From positions 248,001-312,000 of the forward strand of contig NZ_JAAMPT010000207.1 of NCBI RefSeq assembly GCF_012911605.1: a stretch of DNA of 64,000 nt. The letters are read 5' to 3'. Position 1 is the stretch's first letter; the number at the start of each line of letters is the position of its first letter. This DNA comes from Flavobacterium solisilvae (lineage in GTDB: Bacteria > Bacteroidota > Bacteroidia > Flavobacteriales > Flavobacteriaceae). Below the pieces are notes generated by a model. The model saw only the letters and a list, made by a program, of their open reading frames with translations, searched no databases and was not told the origin of the DNA. Both the position numbers and the translations under genes were made by a program. Positions 24,908-34,373 of this stretch are shown one piece after another.

Positions 24908-25441
24908 TTATTTTCTCTTTGGCGGATATTGCTCAAGAATTTTAGATACAAATTCTTTTACTTTTTCATCTTTTTTATCTACGTTTTTGGTTAAAACTCC
25001 TTCGCCTTGGCCTTGCCAAATTAATTCTTTTTTCTTCGCATCAATAACATCAATAGTCAAAGTTCCTTCGGTATAACGATTAACTGAAGTTCTTCCGCCC
25101 CAAATCCATGGATTCCAACCCCAACCCCAGCCATAACCCCAGCCAGCATTGAATTGATTTACATCAACCTGTTCTCTTTCTTTGGTAAAAAAATTGATGA
25201 TTACATCTGGATTTTCACTTTTAGTAAAGCCTTTTGCTGCCATAGCTTCATCAATAGAACGTAGAATTCTTTTTTTGTCTAAATCAGAAACTTCTACTTT
25301 GTCAATGCCACTTTTGTGATAAGCATAGGTTTTGTATTGACTAAAATCGGCATTTTTGTCGTAGTCTTGATTCACTCTTATTGAACTGCACGAAGCAAAA
25401 ACGAAGAGTAGAAGTAACGGTAGAAATTTAAGTGTTTTCAT
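24908..25441 (-). CDS. DUF4136 lipoprotein
   Basis: A 177-residue lipoprotein from the ATG at 25441 (an earlier in-frame ATG at 25465 would put eight residues before the signal peptide). Cys18 in VFASCSS is the lipidation site. The DUF4136 pattern follows: YDKNADFSQYKTYAYH, RSIDEAMAAKGFTKSENPDVIINFF, a Gly/Trp-rich segment (GWGYGWGWGWNPW), then GTLTIDVIDAKKKELIWQGQGEG. Outer-membrane location is inferred and function is unknown. The gene is preceded by a long inverted repeat (25452-25509) abutting the urocanase stop. Confidence 0.85.
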   Translation of the reverse strand: MKTLKFLPLLLLFVFASCSSIRVNQDYDKNADFSQYKTYAYHKSGIDKVEVSDLDKKRILRSIDEAMAAKGFTKSENPDVIINFFTKEREQVDVNQFNAGWGYGWGWGWNPWIWGGRTSVNRYTEGTLTIDVIDAKKKELIWQGQGEGVLTKNVDKKDEKVKEFVSKILEQYPPKRK

Positions 25442-25451
25442 AATTTTATTT

Positions 25452-25509
25452 GTTTCAAGTTTCAAGTTTCAGGCTATAAAGTTTGACTTGAAACTTGAAA
25501 ACCTGAAAC
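25452..25509. repeat. Inverted repeat between urocanase and DUF4136 genes
   Basis: Left arm at 25452-25473 is built of GTTTCAA repeats and ends in TTTCAGG. The right arm at 25487-25509 is its near complement (CTTGAAACTTGAAAACCTGAAAC-like order). The loop is 13 bp. The right arm touches the urocanase stop codon. It could act as a terminator-like hairpin for the minus-strand urocanase transcript, though no T run follows. Confidence 0.6.
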
Positions 25510-27485
25510 TATAATAAATCTTCATCAACTATATTTGGGATGGTAACTTTTAATAAAGGTTGCGTCTCCATTGCTCTTTTAATGGCAAAAATTGCACCTT
25601 CGTTTCGTGCCCAACTTCTTCTTGAAATTCCGTTGTTTACATCCCAGAACAGCATCGATTCTAAACGTTTTGATGCTTCTTTAGTTCCATCAAGAACCAT
25701 ACCAAATCCGCCATTAATGACTTCGCCCCAACCAACACCGCCGCCATTGTGAATGGAAACCCAAGTTGCACCACGGAAACTGTCACCAATAACGTTGTGA
25801 ATGGCCATATCGGCTGTAAATCGTGAACCGTCATAGATGTTTGATGTTTCTCTATAAGGCGAATCGGTTCCGGAAACGTCATGATGATCGCGTCCTAAAA
25901 TGACATAGCCAATTTCGCCACGAGCAATCGCTTGATTGAAAGCTTCGGCTATTTTAATTCTTCCTTCGGCATCGGCATAAAGTATTCTGGCTTGTGAACC
26001 AACGACCAATTTATTTTCTTGTGCGCCTTTTATCCATTGAATGTTATCTGCCATTTGTTGTTGGATTTCTTCAGGAGAAGTTGTCATCATTTCTTCCAAT
26101 ACATCGCAGGCAATTTTGTCAGTTTTTGCCAAATCTTCAGGATTTCCCGAAGCACAAACCCAACGGAATGGTCCAAACCCGTAATCGAAACACATTGGTC
26201 CCATAATGTCTTGAACGTAACTTGGATATTTGAAATCAATTCCATTTGAAGCCATAATGTCTGCGCCAGCACGAGAAGCTTCAAGTAAAAATGCATTTCC
26301 ATAATCAAAGAAATACGTTCCTTTTGCAGTATGTTTATTGATTGCTGCTGCATGACGGCGCAATGTTTTTTGAACTTCTTCTTTGAATTTATCAGGATTA
26401 TTTGCCATTAAATCGTTAGATTCTTCGAAAGTAAATCCAATTGGATAATAACCTCCAGCCCAAGGATTGTGTAGTGAGGTCTGATCTGAACCTAAATCGA
26501 TATGCAGATTTTCTTGGTCGAAACGTTCCCAAACATCAACTACATTTCCGAGATAGGCAATGGAAACAATTTCGTTATTTGCTAGTGCTTTTTTAACTCT
26601 TGGAACTAATTCATCAATGTTTTCAATAATTTCATTTATCCAACCTTGTGAATGACGAATGTGAGTGATTTTTGGATTTACTTCGGCACAAACCGTTACG
26701 CAACCTGCAATATTCCCGGCTTTTGGTTGCGCTCCAGACATTCCGCCTAATCCAGAAGTTACAAATAATCCGCCTTTTGGTGATTTTTTAATTTTTCTAA
26801 ATCCGTTTAAAACTGTGATTGTAGTTCCGTGAACAATTCCTTGTGGACCGATGTACATATAACTTCCAGCAGTCATTTGTCCGTATTGTGAAACGCCAAG
26901 TGCATTCATTTTTTCCCAATCATCGGGTTTTGAATAATTTGGAATTACCATTCCGTTGGTTACGACAACTCGTGGCGCATTTTCGTGCGAAGGGAATAAT
27001 CCCATTGGATGGCCAGAATACATAACAAGTGTTTGTTCATTGGTCATTTCGCCCAAATATTTCATGGTCAATAAATACTGTGCCCAGTTTTGAAAAACAG
27101 CTCCGTTTCCGCCATAGGTTATCAATTCGTGTGGATGTTGTGCCACGGCGTAATCCAGATTGTTTTGAATCATCAACATGATAGCTTTTGCTTGTTCCGA
27201 TTTTCCTGGATATTCCGAAATTGGTCGCGCATACATTTTGTAATCGGGACGCAAACGATACATATAAATTCTTCCGTAGGTTTCGAGTTCAGCTTTAAAT
27301 TCAGGAAGTAATTCGGCATGATGTTTGGGTTCAAAATAGCGTAAAGCGTTTTTTAAAGCTAATTTTTTTTCTTCTTCCGAAAGGATTTCTTTGCGCTTTG
27401 GTGCGTGATTTATTTCTTTTTCATACGGTTTAACTTTAGGTAAAACAGCAGGAATTCCTTGTAGTATTTGTTCTTGAAAAGTCAT
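25509..27485 (-). CDS. hutU: Urocanate hydratase
   Basis: Converts urocanate to imidazolone propionate in histidine catabolism, using tightly bound NAD. The 658-residue length matches the long eukaryote-like/Bacteroidota form rather than the roughly 555-residue Pseudomonas form. Recognisable blocks are ELITYGGNGAVFQNWAQYLL, MYSGHPMGLFPS, YMYIGPQGIVHGTT, LFVTSGLGGMSGAQPKAG, GRDHHDVSGTDSPYRET and SIHNGGGVGWGEVINGG. No other hut gene lies in the window, so the pathway must be completed elsewhere. Confidence 0.95.
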   Translation of the reverse strand: MTFQEQILQGIPAVLPKVKPYEKEINHAPKRKEILSEEEKKLALKNALRYFEPKHHAELLPEFKAELETYGRIYMYRLRPDYKMYARPISEYPGKSEQAKAIMLMIQNNLDYAVAQHPHELITYGGNGAVFQNWAQYLLTMKYLGEMTNEQTLVMYSGHPMGLFPSHENAPRVVVTNGMVIPNYSKPDDWEKMNALGVSQYGQMTAGSYMYIGPQGIVHGTTITVLNGFRKIKKSPKGGLFVTSGLGGMSGAQPKAGNIAGCVTVCAEVNPKITHIRHSQGWINEIIENIDELVPRVKKALANNEIVSIAYLGNVVDVWERFDQENLHIDLGSDQTSLHNPWAGGYYPIGFTFEESNDLMANNPDKFKEEVQKTLRRHAAAINKHTAKGTYFFDYGNAFLLEASRAGADIMASNGIDFKYPSYVQDIMGPMCFDYGFGPFRWVCASGNPEDLAKTDKIACDVLEEMMTTSPEEIQQQMADNIQWIKGAQENKLVVGSQARILYADAEGRIKIAEAFNQAIARGEIGYVILGRDHHDVSGTDSPYRETSNIYDGSRFTADMAIHNVIGDSFRGATWVSIHNGGGVGWGEVINGGFGMVLDGTKEASKRLESMLFWDVNNGISRRSWARNEGAIFAIKRAMETQPLLKVTIPNIVDEDLL

Positions 27486-27505
27486 TTTTGTTTGTAGTTT
27501 GTTGT

Positions 27506-27706
27506 TTATGGTTTAGTGTTATTGTTTTTTGTGCTTTTTATAGTTCCAGTTTTTTTATCAAATCCATATGGGCAATGTCGGCAACCGCTTTTACAACAAT
27601 AGCTACGTTTTAGGTGGTATTTTTCGGTGAAACATCGATAACCTTCGGGCGTTAGATAATAATCTTCGCCTTCTATTGGTTTTTTTTCGTTATTTTGGTT
27701 ATTCAT
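27506..27706 (-). CDS. DUF5522 small cysteine-rich protein
   Basis: A 66-residue protein from the ATG at 27706; a TTG at 27715 in frame would add three residues. The conserved core is YYLTPEGYRCFTEKYHLKRSYCC followed by SGCRHCPYGF. The four or five cysteines could bind a metal or iron-sulfur centre. It is positioned 20 bp upstream of hutU on the same strand, so the two may be co-transcribed. Only 28 bp separate it from the divergent gene at 27735. Confidence 0.75.
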   Translation of the reverse strand: MNNQNNEKKPIEGEDYYLTPEGYRCFTEKYHLKRSYCCKSGCRHCPYGFDKKTGTIKSTKNNNTKP

Positions 27707-27734
27707 AGTTGACAAATTTAAAGGTTTATAGTGA

Positions 27735-28082
27735 ATGTTGATAATTGTTTCTAAATATTTAATTCCGAAAGGATTTAGCGGGTTTACATTTTTTCCTTTT
27801 ATTTTTTTGAAAAAAAAGGAAGATAAAGCGAATTGGATTTTGCTTAATCATGAGCGAATTCACATTAGACAGCAACTTGAATTATTGGTTCTGCCTTTTT
27901 TTGTATGGTATTTTTTGGAGTTTTTTATTCGGTTGATTTTGTATAGAAATTGGAAGAAAGCATATTACAATATTTCGTTTGAGCGAGAAGCTTATTTGAA
28001 TGATAATGATAGTAATTATTTGTCGAATAGGAGATTGTATGGTTTTTTTAAATACGTCAAATCTGAAAAATCTTTCTTTTGA
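27735..28082 (+). CDS. Small membrane protein with HExxH motif
   Basis: No named family assigned. The 115 residues contain NHERIHIRQQLELL (about 38-51), which includes a canonical zinc-metallopeptidase HExxH, followed by a hydrophobic segment about 50-70 (LVLPFFVWYFLEFFIRLILY). A possible third ligand lies in SFEREAYLND (about 84-93). The arrangement recalls the membrane-embedded core of M48/M56 peptidases reduced to its minimum. The N-terminal part is also hydrophobic. Related short proteins are usually called hypothetical in flavobacterial genomes. Confidence 0.6.
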   Translation: MLIIVSKYLIPKGFSGFTFFPFIFLKKKEDKANWILLNHERIHIRQQLELLVLPFFVWYFLEFFIRLILYRNWKKAYYNISFEREAYLNDNDSNYLSNRRLYGFFKYVKSEKSFF

Positions 28083-28130
28083 GTAAGATATTGTTTTGAA
28101 ATTTATTACTTTTGAACAAATTTTCGTTGT

Positions 28131-30107
28131 ATGAAAAAAGTTATAGGATTGCTAGTTTTATTTTGTGGTTTGAATAGTTATTCGCAGCTTTTTGTGGGTT
28201 CTAATAACTATATGTATGTTGGAAATCAATTTGTGTATGTAAAACAGGATGTTAATTTACAGGAAGATGTTACAGCACCAATTGATAATGGAAGGATTTT
28301 ATTGAGAAGAGAAGGTCAATTTTTACAAGGAACGACTGGTGTTTCAACAAATTCGGGGAATGGTAGTCTTTCGGTATATCAAGAAGGTACTTCAAATAAT
28401 TATGCATACAATTATTGGGGTTCACCTGTTGGTAATCCGGTTGCAGGACCAACGTATGGGAACTTTGGGATAGGATTATTGCACCGACCAACTTCGGTTA
28501 GAGATAGTAATCCTGCTATTATTTTGCCAAGTTCTAATTTGAATGGAATTTCCTCACCACTTTCTATTGCTTCTCATTGGATTTATAGATTTACCCCAAT
28601 TGTGAATGGAGCAGCTGTTTATGCAGATTGGATTGCTGTTGGGAATACTTATACAGTTAAGCCAGGAGAAGGTTTTACTATGAAAGGAGTTTCAGGTAGT
28701 GATTTAACTGATGTTGGCGAATCTACGGTGAATAATCCTTATGATGGTTTAGATCCTCTAACTATTGCGCAACGCTATGATTTTAGAGGTAGGCCTAATG
28801 ACGGAACGATTTCTTTAGATGTAAGTAATGAAAAATTAACATTGATAGGAAATCCTTATTCGTCAGCAATAAATTTGAATTTATTTTTGTTGGAAAATAG
28901 CGGTTATACTGTGGATTATGTGACCGGAGCAATAACTCCTGGATTGCCTGATCCTTTTGCTCCTAATTCAGGAACAATTACGGGTGAAGCTTTCTTTTGG
29001 GAACATACGAAAACTCAAGCTAACACACATGCCATTTTAGGATATGTTGGAGGATATGGTACTTACGTTCCAAATAATCCTAATGCATTTGGTCCTGGAA
29101 CGTATAATAATGCAACTTGGAATACTTTAAATCTTAATGGAACGGTAAATACAGTTGGTGGTGGAGCAGGAACAGAGCGTTACAAAAGAATGTATTCTCC
29201 AATAGGTCAAGGTTTTTTTGTGAAAGGAATTGGTACAGGAACAGCTTTGAACCAGGCTTATATGAGAAACAGATATCGAGTTTTTGTGAAAGAAGGTGCA
29301 GCTAATAATTCTCAGTTTGAAAGAACAATGCAATCATCATCTGTTGAAAATGGATATTGGGATGAAATTCCAAATGTTGCAGGTGTTGATTATACACAAT
29401 TTTCTAAAGCACAAGTTCCTCAGATTAAAATTCATACCAATATTAACAATTTGAATACTAAAGAAGTAACAATTGCTTTTAATCCAAATACAACGGATGG
29501 ATATGATTTAGCAATGGAAGCTGTTACTAACGAAAGTTTGAATAGTGATGTTTATCTGTCTATTGTTGGTAAAACAGAACCTATTGTGATTTCAACATTG
29601 CCATTTGATATCAATAAACGAATTCCTTTTTCTTTGAAGGCTGGTTCGGGTGCAGCGTCAACGTATAAAGTTTCGGTTGGAAATATTATTAATTTTGATG
29701 ATTTAGAGCATGTTTATCTATATGATGGACTAACTGGAGTTTATCATGATATAATGGATGGTTCTTTTGAAATATCACTTCCTCAAGGTGTTTATGAAAA
29801 TCGTTTTGAGATTACATTTAGAAACGGAACTTTAGGTGTTGATAATCCAACTAAAAATAATATAACGATTTATCAAAATAATAGTCTGCAAAATTTAGTT
29901 GTAACTAATCCGGATTTATTGGAAGTAAAAGAAATTAGCCTATTTGATATTACTGGAAAAAGAATTTTAGAGAAAAAGAAATTAAATACAGAAACTGAAT
30001 ATAAATTGCCAACATCTGGAATTGCAGAAGCGGTTTATATCGTTAATGTTAAAACGAATAAAGGTAATTTTTCGCAGAAAGTATTAATATCTAAAAGCAC
30101 AAAATAG
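28131..30107 (+). CDS. T9SS-sorted secreted protein
   Basis: A 658-residue secreted protein with a signal peptide (about 1-18) and a T9SS type A sorting domain at the C-terminus (KNNITIYQNNSLQNLVVTNPDLLEVKEI, FDITGKRI, KVLISKSTK). The body is rich in Gly, Asn and aromatic residues, with blocks such as YNYWGSPVGNP and ALTLIGNPYSSAINL-like strings typical of large flavobacterial surface proteins, but I recognise no enzymatic domain. A -7 element TACTTTTG lies at 28107-28114. Surface attachment or release by the type IX system is inferred. Confidence 0.8.
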   Translation: MKKVIGLLVLFCGLNSYSQLFVGSNNYMYVGNQFVYVKQDVNLQEDVTAPIDNGRILLRREGQFLQGTTGVSTNSGNGSLSVYQEGTSNNYAYNYWGSPVGNPVAGPTYGNFGIGLLHRPTSVRDSNPAIILPSSNLNGISSPLSIASHWIYRFTPIVNGAAVYADWIAVGNTYTVKPGEGFTMKGVSGSDLTDVGESTVNNPYDGLDPLTIAQRYDFRGRPNDGTISLDVSNEKLTLIGNPYSSAINLNLFLLENSGYTVDYVTGAITPGLPDPFAPNSGTITGEAFFWEHTKTQANTHAILGYVGGYGTYVPNNPNAFGPGTYNNATWNTLNLNGTVNTVGGGAGTERYKRMYSPIGQGFFVKGIGTGTALNQAYMRNRYRVFVKEGAANNSQFERTMQSSSVENGYWDEIPNVAGVDYTQFSKAQVPQIKIHTNINNLNTKEVTIAFNPNTTDGYDLAMEAVTNESLNSDVYLSIVGKTEPIVISTLPFDINKRIPFSLKAGSGAASTYKVSVGNIINFDDLEHVYLYDGLTGVYHDIMDGSFEISLPQGVYENRFEITFRNGTLGVDNPTKNNITIYQNNSLQNLVVTNPDLLEVKEISLFDITGKRILEKKKLNTETEYKLPTSGIAEAVYIVNVKTNKGNFSQKVLISKSTK

Positions 30108-30134
30108 TAATAAGAAATTCAAAATAAATTAAAT

Positions 30135-30172
30135 AAAAAATCCTGAAAATCAATTATTTTCAGGATTTTTTA
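30135..30172 (+). terminator. Terminator after T9SS protein
   Basis: Stem of about 15 bp, AAAAATCCTGAAAAT / ATTTTCAGGATTTTT (30136-30150 and 30156-30170), followed by T residues. Confidence 0.88.
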
Positions 30173-30239
30173 TGAGTATTACTTTGTTTTGGTTGAGCTT
30201 TTATGGAATAGATTCTAAATCAATTCTTTTCGTTTAAAT

Positions 30240-31169
30240 TTGAAAATTATAAATTCAATTGTAAATTTGAATAGTAAGAACCAAAAAATCACCACCTTTA
30301 AAAACGAAATTTCGCTTTTTATCAAGCGGGAAGATTTGTTGCATCCCTATGTTTCTGGGAATAAATTCCGAAAGTTGAAATACAATTTGATCGAAGCTAA
30401 AAATCAAGGTAAAACTACTTTGTTGACTTTTGGTGGAGCTTTTTCCAATCATATTATAGCAGTAGCTGCAGCAGGAAAGGAAAACGGTTTTAAAACTATA
30501 GGAATTATTCGTGGCGAAGAGCTAAAAGACCAAGTTGATGATAACCCAACATTAGCAAAAGCTCAAGAATTTGGAATGATTTTTGACTTTATTTCAAGAG
30601 AAGAGTATAGAATTAAAAACAATCCAGATTTTATTGAAAAACTAACAGAAAAATTTGGTGATTTTTATTTCATTCCAGAAGGTGGAACAAACGATATGGC
30701 AGTAAAAGGTTGTCAAGAAATTCTAACAGAAAAAGATGATGATTTTGATTTTATCTGTTGTGCAGTTGGAACAGGTGGAACAATATCGGGATTAATTAAT
30801 AGTTCAAAAGATTGTCAAAAAGTTTTGGGTTTTCCAGCGTTAAAAGGTGACTTTTTACAAGAAGATATTCGTAAATTTGCAAATAAGGATAATTGGGAAT
30901 TGATAACCGATTACCATTTTGGAGGTTATGCAAAAATTGACGAAAAATTAATCCATTTTATCAACGATTTTTATATAAAATACAATATTCCTTTGGATCC
31001 AATTTATACTTCCAAAATGACATTTGGAGTAATCGATTTAATTGAAAAAGAATATTTTCCGCCAAAATCAAAAATTTTACTCATTCATACCGGCGGTTTA
31101 CAAGGTGTAAACGGAATGAATGCAGTGTTGAGAAAAAAGAATATAACCCAAATTAATATAGATGTTTAA
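30240..31169 (+). CDS. PLP-dependent ACC deaminase / D-cysteine desulfhydrase family protein
   Basis: A 309-residue fold-type II PLP enzyme. The Schiff-base Lys is in VSGNKFRKLKYNL (about residue 42), followed by TFGGAFSNHIIAVAAAGKENG, FIPEGGTNDMAVKGCQE, and the phosphate-binding AVGTGGTISGL. The choice between 1-aminocyclopropane-1-carboxylate deaminase and D-cysteine desulfhydrase cannot be made by eye; most bacterial members without the ACC-specific residues are desulfhydrases. The start is TTG at 30240. The gene overlaps the glucosaminidase gene by 8 bp and heads a three-gene operon ending with hemL. Confidence 0.85.
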   Translation: MKIINSIVNLNSKNQKITTFKNEISLFIKREDLLHPYVSGNKFRKLKYNLIEAKNQGKTTLLTFGGAFSNHIIAVAAAGKENGFKTIGIIRGEELKDQVDDNPTLAKAQEFGMIFDFISREEYRIKNNPDFIEKLTEKFGDFYFIPEGGTNDMAVKGCQEILTEKDDDFDFICCAVGTGGTISGLINSSKDCQKVLGFPALKGDFLQEDIRKFANKDNWELITDYHFGGYAKIDEKLIHFINDFYIKYNIPLDPIYTSKMTFGVIDLIEKEYFPPKSKILLIHTGGLQGVNGMNAVLRKKNITQINIDV

Positions 31170-32061
31170 AAGAATTTTTTTAGTGTTGTTGTCCATTTTT
31201 GTAGTCGCTTGTAGTTCAAATAAACCTGTTGTTAGAACTACCAAATCGGCTCCAACAAAATCGCGAACAACAACAGCACAAACTGCCCGAAAAACACCTC
31301 AATCGACTTCTCAAACGCAAAGAAAAATTGAAACAAAAAAGCCTTCAGAAAATTCAAGTTCAGTGAATAATTCTCAAGGTGAAACAGTTGTTTTAGAAGC
31401 AACGACAAGAGTAAAAGTGACTACTGAATTGGTTTTGAAATATATTGATAGTTACAAAGAAATTGCTAAAGATAATATGGTGAAAAGCGGTGTTCCAGCC
31501 AGTATTACTTTGGGACAAGCTATTCTAGAATCTGGAGCTGGAACAGGACCTTTAAGTGTTCAAGGAAACAATCATTTTGGTATAAAATGTCACAAAGAAT
31601 GGACTGGCGATAGCATTCGTCACACCGATGATGAAGAAAACGAATGTTTTAGAAAATATAACGATCCTAGCCATTCGTTCCGCGACCACTCTTATTTCTT
31701 AGTAAGTCGTCCGAGATATGCCGATTTATTCAAATTAGAAAAAGATGATTACAAAGCTTGGGCAAAAGGATTAAAAGCAGCAGGTTATGCAACCGATCCA
31801 AAATATCCCGATAAATTAATTAGTTTGATAGAACGTTATCAATTGCAAAAATACGATGCTGAGGTTTTAGGAAAAGAATACATTCCAACTTCAAAATCGG
31901 AACCTATTGCCTACAACGATGCTTCAAAATATACTGTCGTTAAAGGCGATACATTGTATTCAATTTCGAAAAGATTTAATATTTCGATTGATGATTTAAA
32001 AAGAAAAAACAACCTTACTGATAATACACTTTCATTAGGACAAAGTATAATTGTCAAATAA
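31162..32061 (+). CDS. LysM glucosaminidase lipoprotein (FlgJ-like)
   Basis: A cell-wall hydrolase that probably cleaves glycan strands. The 299 residues comprise a lipoprotein signal peptide with Cys17 (FVVACSS), a Thr/Lys/Ser-rich linker to about residue 75, a glucosaminidase domain about 85-225 (PASITLGQAILESGAGTGPLS, NNHFGIKCHKEWTGDS, YADLFKLEKDDYKAWAKGLK, ATDPKYPDKLISLIERY), and a LysM domain about 255-299 (KGDTLYSISKRFNISIDDLK). Overlap with the upstream gene and the 9-bp gap to hemL indicate co-transcription. Confidence 0.92.
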   Translation: MFKRIFLVLLSIFVVACSSNKPVVRTTKSAPTKSRTTTAQTARKTPQSTSQTQRKIETKKPSENSSSVNNSQGETVVLEATTRVKVTTELVLKYIDSYKEIAKDNMVKSGVPASITLGQAILESGAGTGPLSVQGNNHFGIKCHKEWTGDSIRHTDDEENECFRKYNDPSHSFRDHSYFLVSRPRYADLFKLEKDDYKAWAKGLKAAGYATDPKYPDKLISLIERYQLQKYDAEVLGKEYIPTSKSEPIAYNDASKYTVVKGDTLYSISKRFNISIDDLKRKNNLTDNTLSLGQSIIVK

Positions 32062-32070
32062 TTTCAAAAA

Positions 32071-33357
32071 ATGATATACCAAAGAAGCAGTCAGCTTTTT
32101 GCTGAAGCAGAAAAAGTAATTCCAGGTGGAGTAAATTCACCTGTTAGAGCATTTAAAGGAGTAGGCGGAACACCAATTTTTGTCAAAAGTGCCAAAGGTG
32201 CCTATTTATTTGACGAAGACAATAATAAATTAATTGATTATATCAATTCTTGGGGACCAATGATTTTAGGTCATGCTTTTGAACCTGTTGTAAATGCTGT
32301 AATCGAAAAAGCCAAAAAAGGAACTTCTTTTGGAATGCCTACTGAATTAGAAACAGAAATTGCGCAACTTGCCGTTTCAATGGTGCCTAATATTGATAAA
32401 ATACGTTTTGTAAACTCAGGAACCGAAGCTTGTATGAGTGCTATTCGTTTAGCAAGAGGTTTTACAAAAAGAGATAAAATTATCAAGTTCTCAGGATGTT
32501 ATCATGGTCATTCCGATTCGTTTTTGATTGCTGCTGGAAGTGGTTTAAGTACGTTTGGTGTGCCAAATAGTCCTGGAGTTACTCAAGGTACGGCTAAAGA
32601 TACTTTGCTAGCAAGTTATAATGACATCGAAAATGTAAAAGCATTATTCGAAGCTAATAAAAATGAAATTGCAGCAATCATTATTGAACCAGTTGCGGGA
32701 AATATGGGTTGTGTGCCACCAAAAGAAGGCTTTTTACAGTCGCTAAGACAACTTTGTGATGAAAACGGCGCATTATTAATTTTTGACGAAGTAATGACCG
32801 GTTTCCGATTAGCAAAAGGCGGAGCGCAAGAATTATTTGATGTCGTTGCGGATATCGTTTGTTTTGGTAAAGTAATTGGCGGTGGTTTGCCTGTTGGTGC
32901 ATTTGCGGGAAGAAATGAAATAATGAATTACTTAGCGCCAATTGGTCCTGTGTATCAAGCGGGAACATTGTCGGGAAATCCGTTGGCAATGGCAGCAGGA
33001 AAAGCAATGTTAGAAGTTTTAAATAACGATGCTGAAATTTTCACCCGATTGGAAGAAAAAACAGTCTATTTGCATCAAGGAATTCAAAAAGTACTAACAG
33101 AAAATAATATCGATTTTACGATAAATAGAGTAGGTTCTATGATTTCAGTACATTTTGATAAAAATCCAGTTTTCGATTTTCAAACAGCAAAAAATGGTGA
33201 TAACGAAACCTTTAAAAAGTTTTTCCACGGTTTGCTAAACGAAGGAGTTTATATTGCGCCTTCAGCTTATGAAACGTGGTTTATAACCGATGCATTGACT
33301 TATGCAGATTTAGATTTTACAATTAATGCCATAAACAAAGTGGCAAAATCATTATAA
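32071..33357 (+). CDS. hemL: Glutamate-1-semialdehyde 2,1-aminomutase
   Basis: PLP enzyme that converts glutamate-1-semialdehyde to 5-aminolevulinate in the C5 route of haem synthesis. The 428-residue length is normal. Motifs are [24 protein letters not shown], the nucleotide-like PLP stretch [37 protein letters not shown], and the catalytic lysine about K267 in [16 protein letters not shown]. It is last in an operon with the PLP deaminase and glucosaminidase genes, followed by a strong terminator shared with the convergent small gene. Confidence 0.97.
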   Translation: MIYQRSSQLFAEAEKVIPGGVNSPVRAFKGVGGTPIFVKSAKGAYLFDEDNNKLIDYINSWGPMILGHAFEPVVNAVIEKAKKGTSFGMPTELETEIAQLAVSMVPNIDKIRFVNSGTEACMSAIRLARGFTKRDKIIKFSGCYHGHSDSFLIAAGSGLSTFGVPNSPGVTQGTAKDTLLASYNDIENVKALFEANKNEIAAIIIEPVAGNMGCVPPKEGFLQSLRQLCDENGALLIFDEVMTGFRLAKGGAQELFDVVADIVCFGKVIGGGLPVGAFAGRNEIMNYLAPIGPVYQAGTLSGNPLAMAAGKAMLEVLNNDAEIFTRLEEKTVYLHQGIQKVLTENNIDFTINRVGSMISVHFDKNPVFDFQTAKNGDNETFKKFFHGLLNEGVYIAPSAYETWFITDALTYADLDFTINAINKVAKSL

Positions 33358-33361
33358 AAAT

Positions 33362-33397
33362 AAATCCCGTCTCGTTTTAAACAAGACGGGATTTTTT
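33362..33397. terminator. Bidirectional terminator between hemL and convergent gene
   Basis: Stem AAATCCCGTCT / AGACGGGATTT (33362-33372 and 33384-33394), with T-rich flank on both strands, between the + strand hemL and the - strand gene at 33417. Confidence 0.88.
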
Positions 33398-33416
33398 AAA
33401 ATATAATTTTAGAAAA

Positions 33417-33776
33417 TTACTCAGTCAATTTTTTCAAAAGAGCTTCGTTTTTGTCTAATTTTTCCATGTTTTCTGGAGTAAGCGTAGCTCTTAATTTAGC
33501 ATCGATAACTCTTTTTAATTCAGCTTTTCTTTCAGCACTCAAACCTGTTTGTTTTAAAGTGTCGTGCTTTACAAAAAACAACTTTGTGTACATGTCAAGT
33601 TGATTTTCAGGTAAGTTCAAGAATTTTATTAATGCTAAAGCATCGTTTTTAGCAGCAATATCTGGTGATGTAGCTTCAATTGTTGTTTCAGCTTTAGAAA
33701 CTGTTTTTTTATCTTGAGCATTTGCACTCATAGAAAAGGCAAGTGTAAGCGTTACTATTGCAATAATTTTTTTCAT
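33417..33776 (-). CDS. Small exported helical protein
   Basis: A 119-residue protein with a signal peptide (about 1-20, MSANAQ). It is highly charged and predicted helical, with LALIKFLNLPENQLDMYTKLF, LSAERKAELKRVIDAKLRATLTPENMEKL. The composition and the Thr-Pro-Glu helix caps recall Spy/CpxP-like periplasmic proteins, as does the next gene upstream on this strand. No specific family is claimed. It lies 71 bp downstream of the gene at 33847-34296 on the same strand. Confidence 0.55.
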   Translation of the reverse strand: MKKIIAIVTLTLAFSMSANAQDKKTVSKAETTIEATSPDIAAKNDALALIKFLNLPENQLDMYTKLFFVKHDTLKQTGLSAERKAELKRVIDAKLRATLTPENMEKLDKNEALLKKLTE

Positions 33777-33846
33777 TTTACTTCCTTTATTTGGTGAATT
33801 AATGTCCCAAAGCTAAATTATTTTCGGCTTAACTCAAAATCTTTTT

Positions 33847-34296
33847 TTATTTTTCTTCCAATTTCGGACTTTCTTCAGTGTTGCCTTTTCTTTTTGCAAA
33901 TCGTTTTTTCATTTTAGATTTGCCTTCTTCACGGTTTTCTTCCCATTTTTTGTATTGTTCAGGAGTTAAGATTTTTTTCATCTCAGCTTTGTTGGCAATT
34001 TGCTCGTCAAGCATTTTGTTTTTCATAGCATAAATTTCATCCGATGTTGGTTTTTTAGCATCATCTTTTTTGGCTTGAAATTCTTCTTTTTTTGCTTCTC
34101 TTTTTTTGGCTTGTTCCAATAAAAGTTTCTTTACATCAGCAACTTGTTTGTCGTTTAAATCTAAATCAAGTTTCATTTTTTTAGCTTGAAGTTCAACGCG
34201 TTGTTCTGTAGTAAGTTTTTCCTTTTGCTCTCTTTTTCCTTGTGCAAATGTCGTTATTCCAACTAACATTAATACAGCTAAAAATACTTTTTTCAT
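33847..34296 (-). CDS. Exported Lys/Glu-rich protein, Spy/CpxP-like
   Basis: A 149-residue protein with a signal peptide (about 1-18, TFAQ). The mature part is extremely rich in Lys and Glu and predicted helical: EQRVELQAKKMKLDLDLNDKQ, VKKLLLEQAKKREAKKEEF, ILTPEQYKKWEENREEGKSK. The LTPEQYKKWE motif matches the LTPEQ hallmark of Spy/CpxP-like envelope chaperones or metal-responsive proteins and of similar Bacteroidota small proteins. The function is inferred from composition only. Confidence 0.6.
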   Translation of the reverse strand: MKKVFLAVLMLVGITTFAQGKREQKEKLTTEQRVELQAKKMKLDLDLNDKQVADVKKLLLEQAKKREAKKEEFQAKKDDAKKPTSDEIYAMKNKMLDEQIANKAEMKKILTPEQYKKWEENREEGKSKMKKRFAKRKGNTEESPKLEEK

Positions 34297-34373
34297 TTTT
34301 TGATTATTTTAAAGTTTATGTGAGTAAGATAAGTTAAGTTTCAAAAGGTTTAATCTTTAACAAAAGTTTAATA

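Noticed and set aside
32681..33007. 108-residue minus-strand frame inside hemL
   Set aside because: It lies entirely within a conserved enzyme gene, has no promoter signals and its product looks random in composition.
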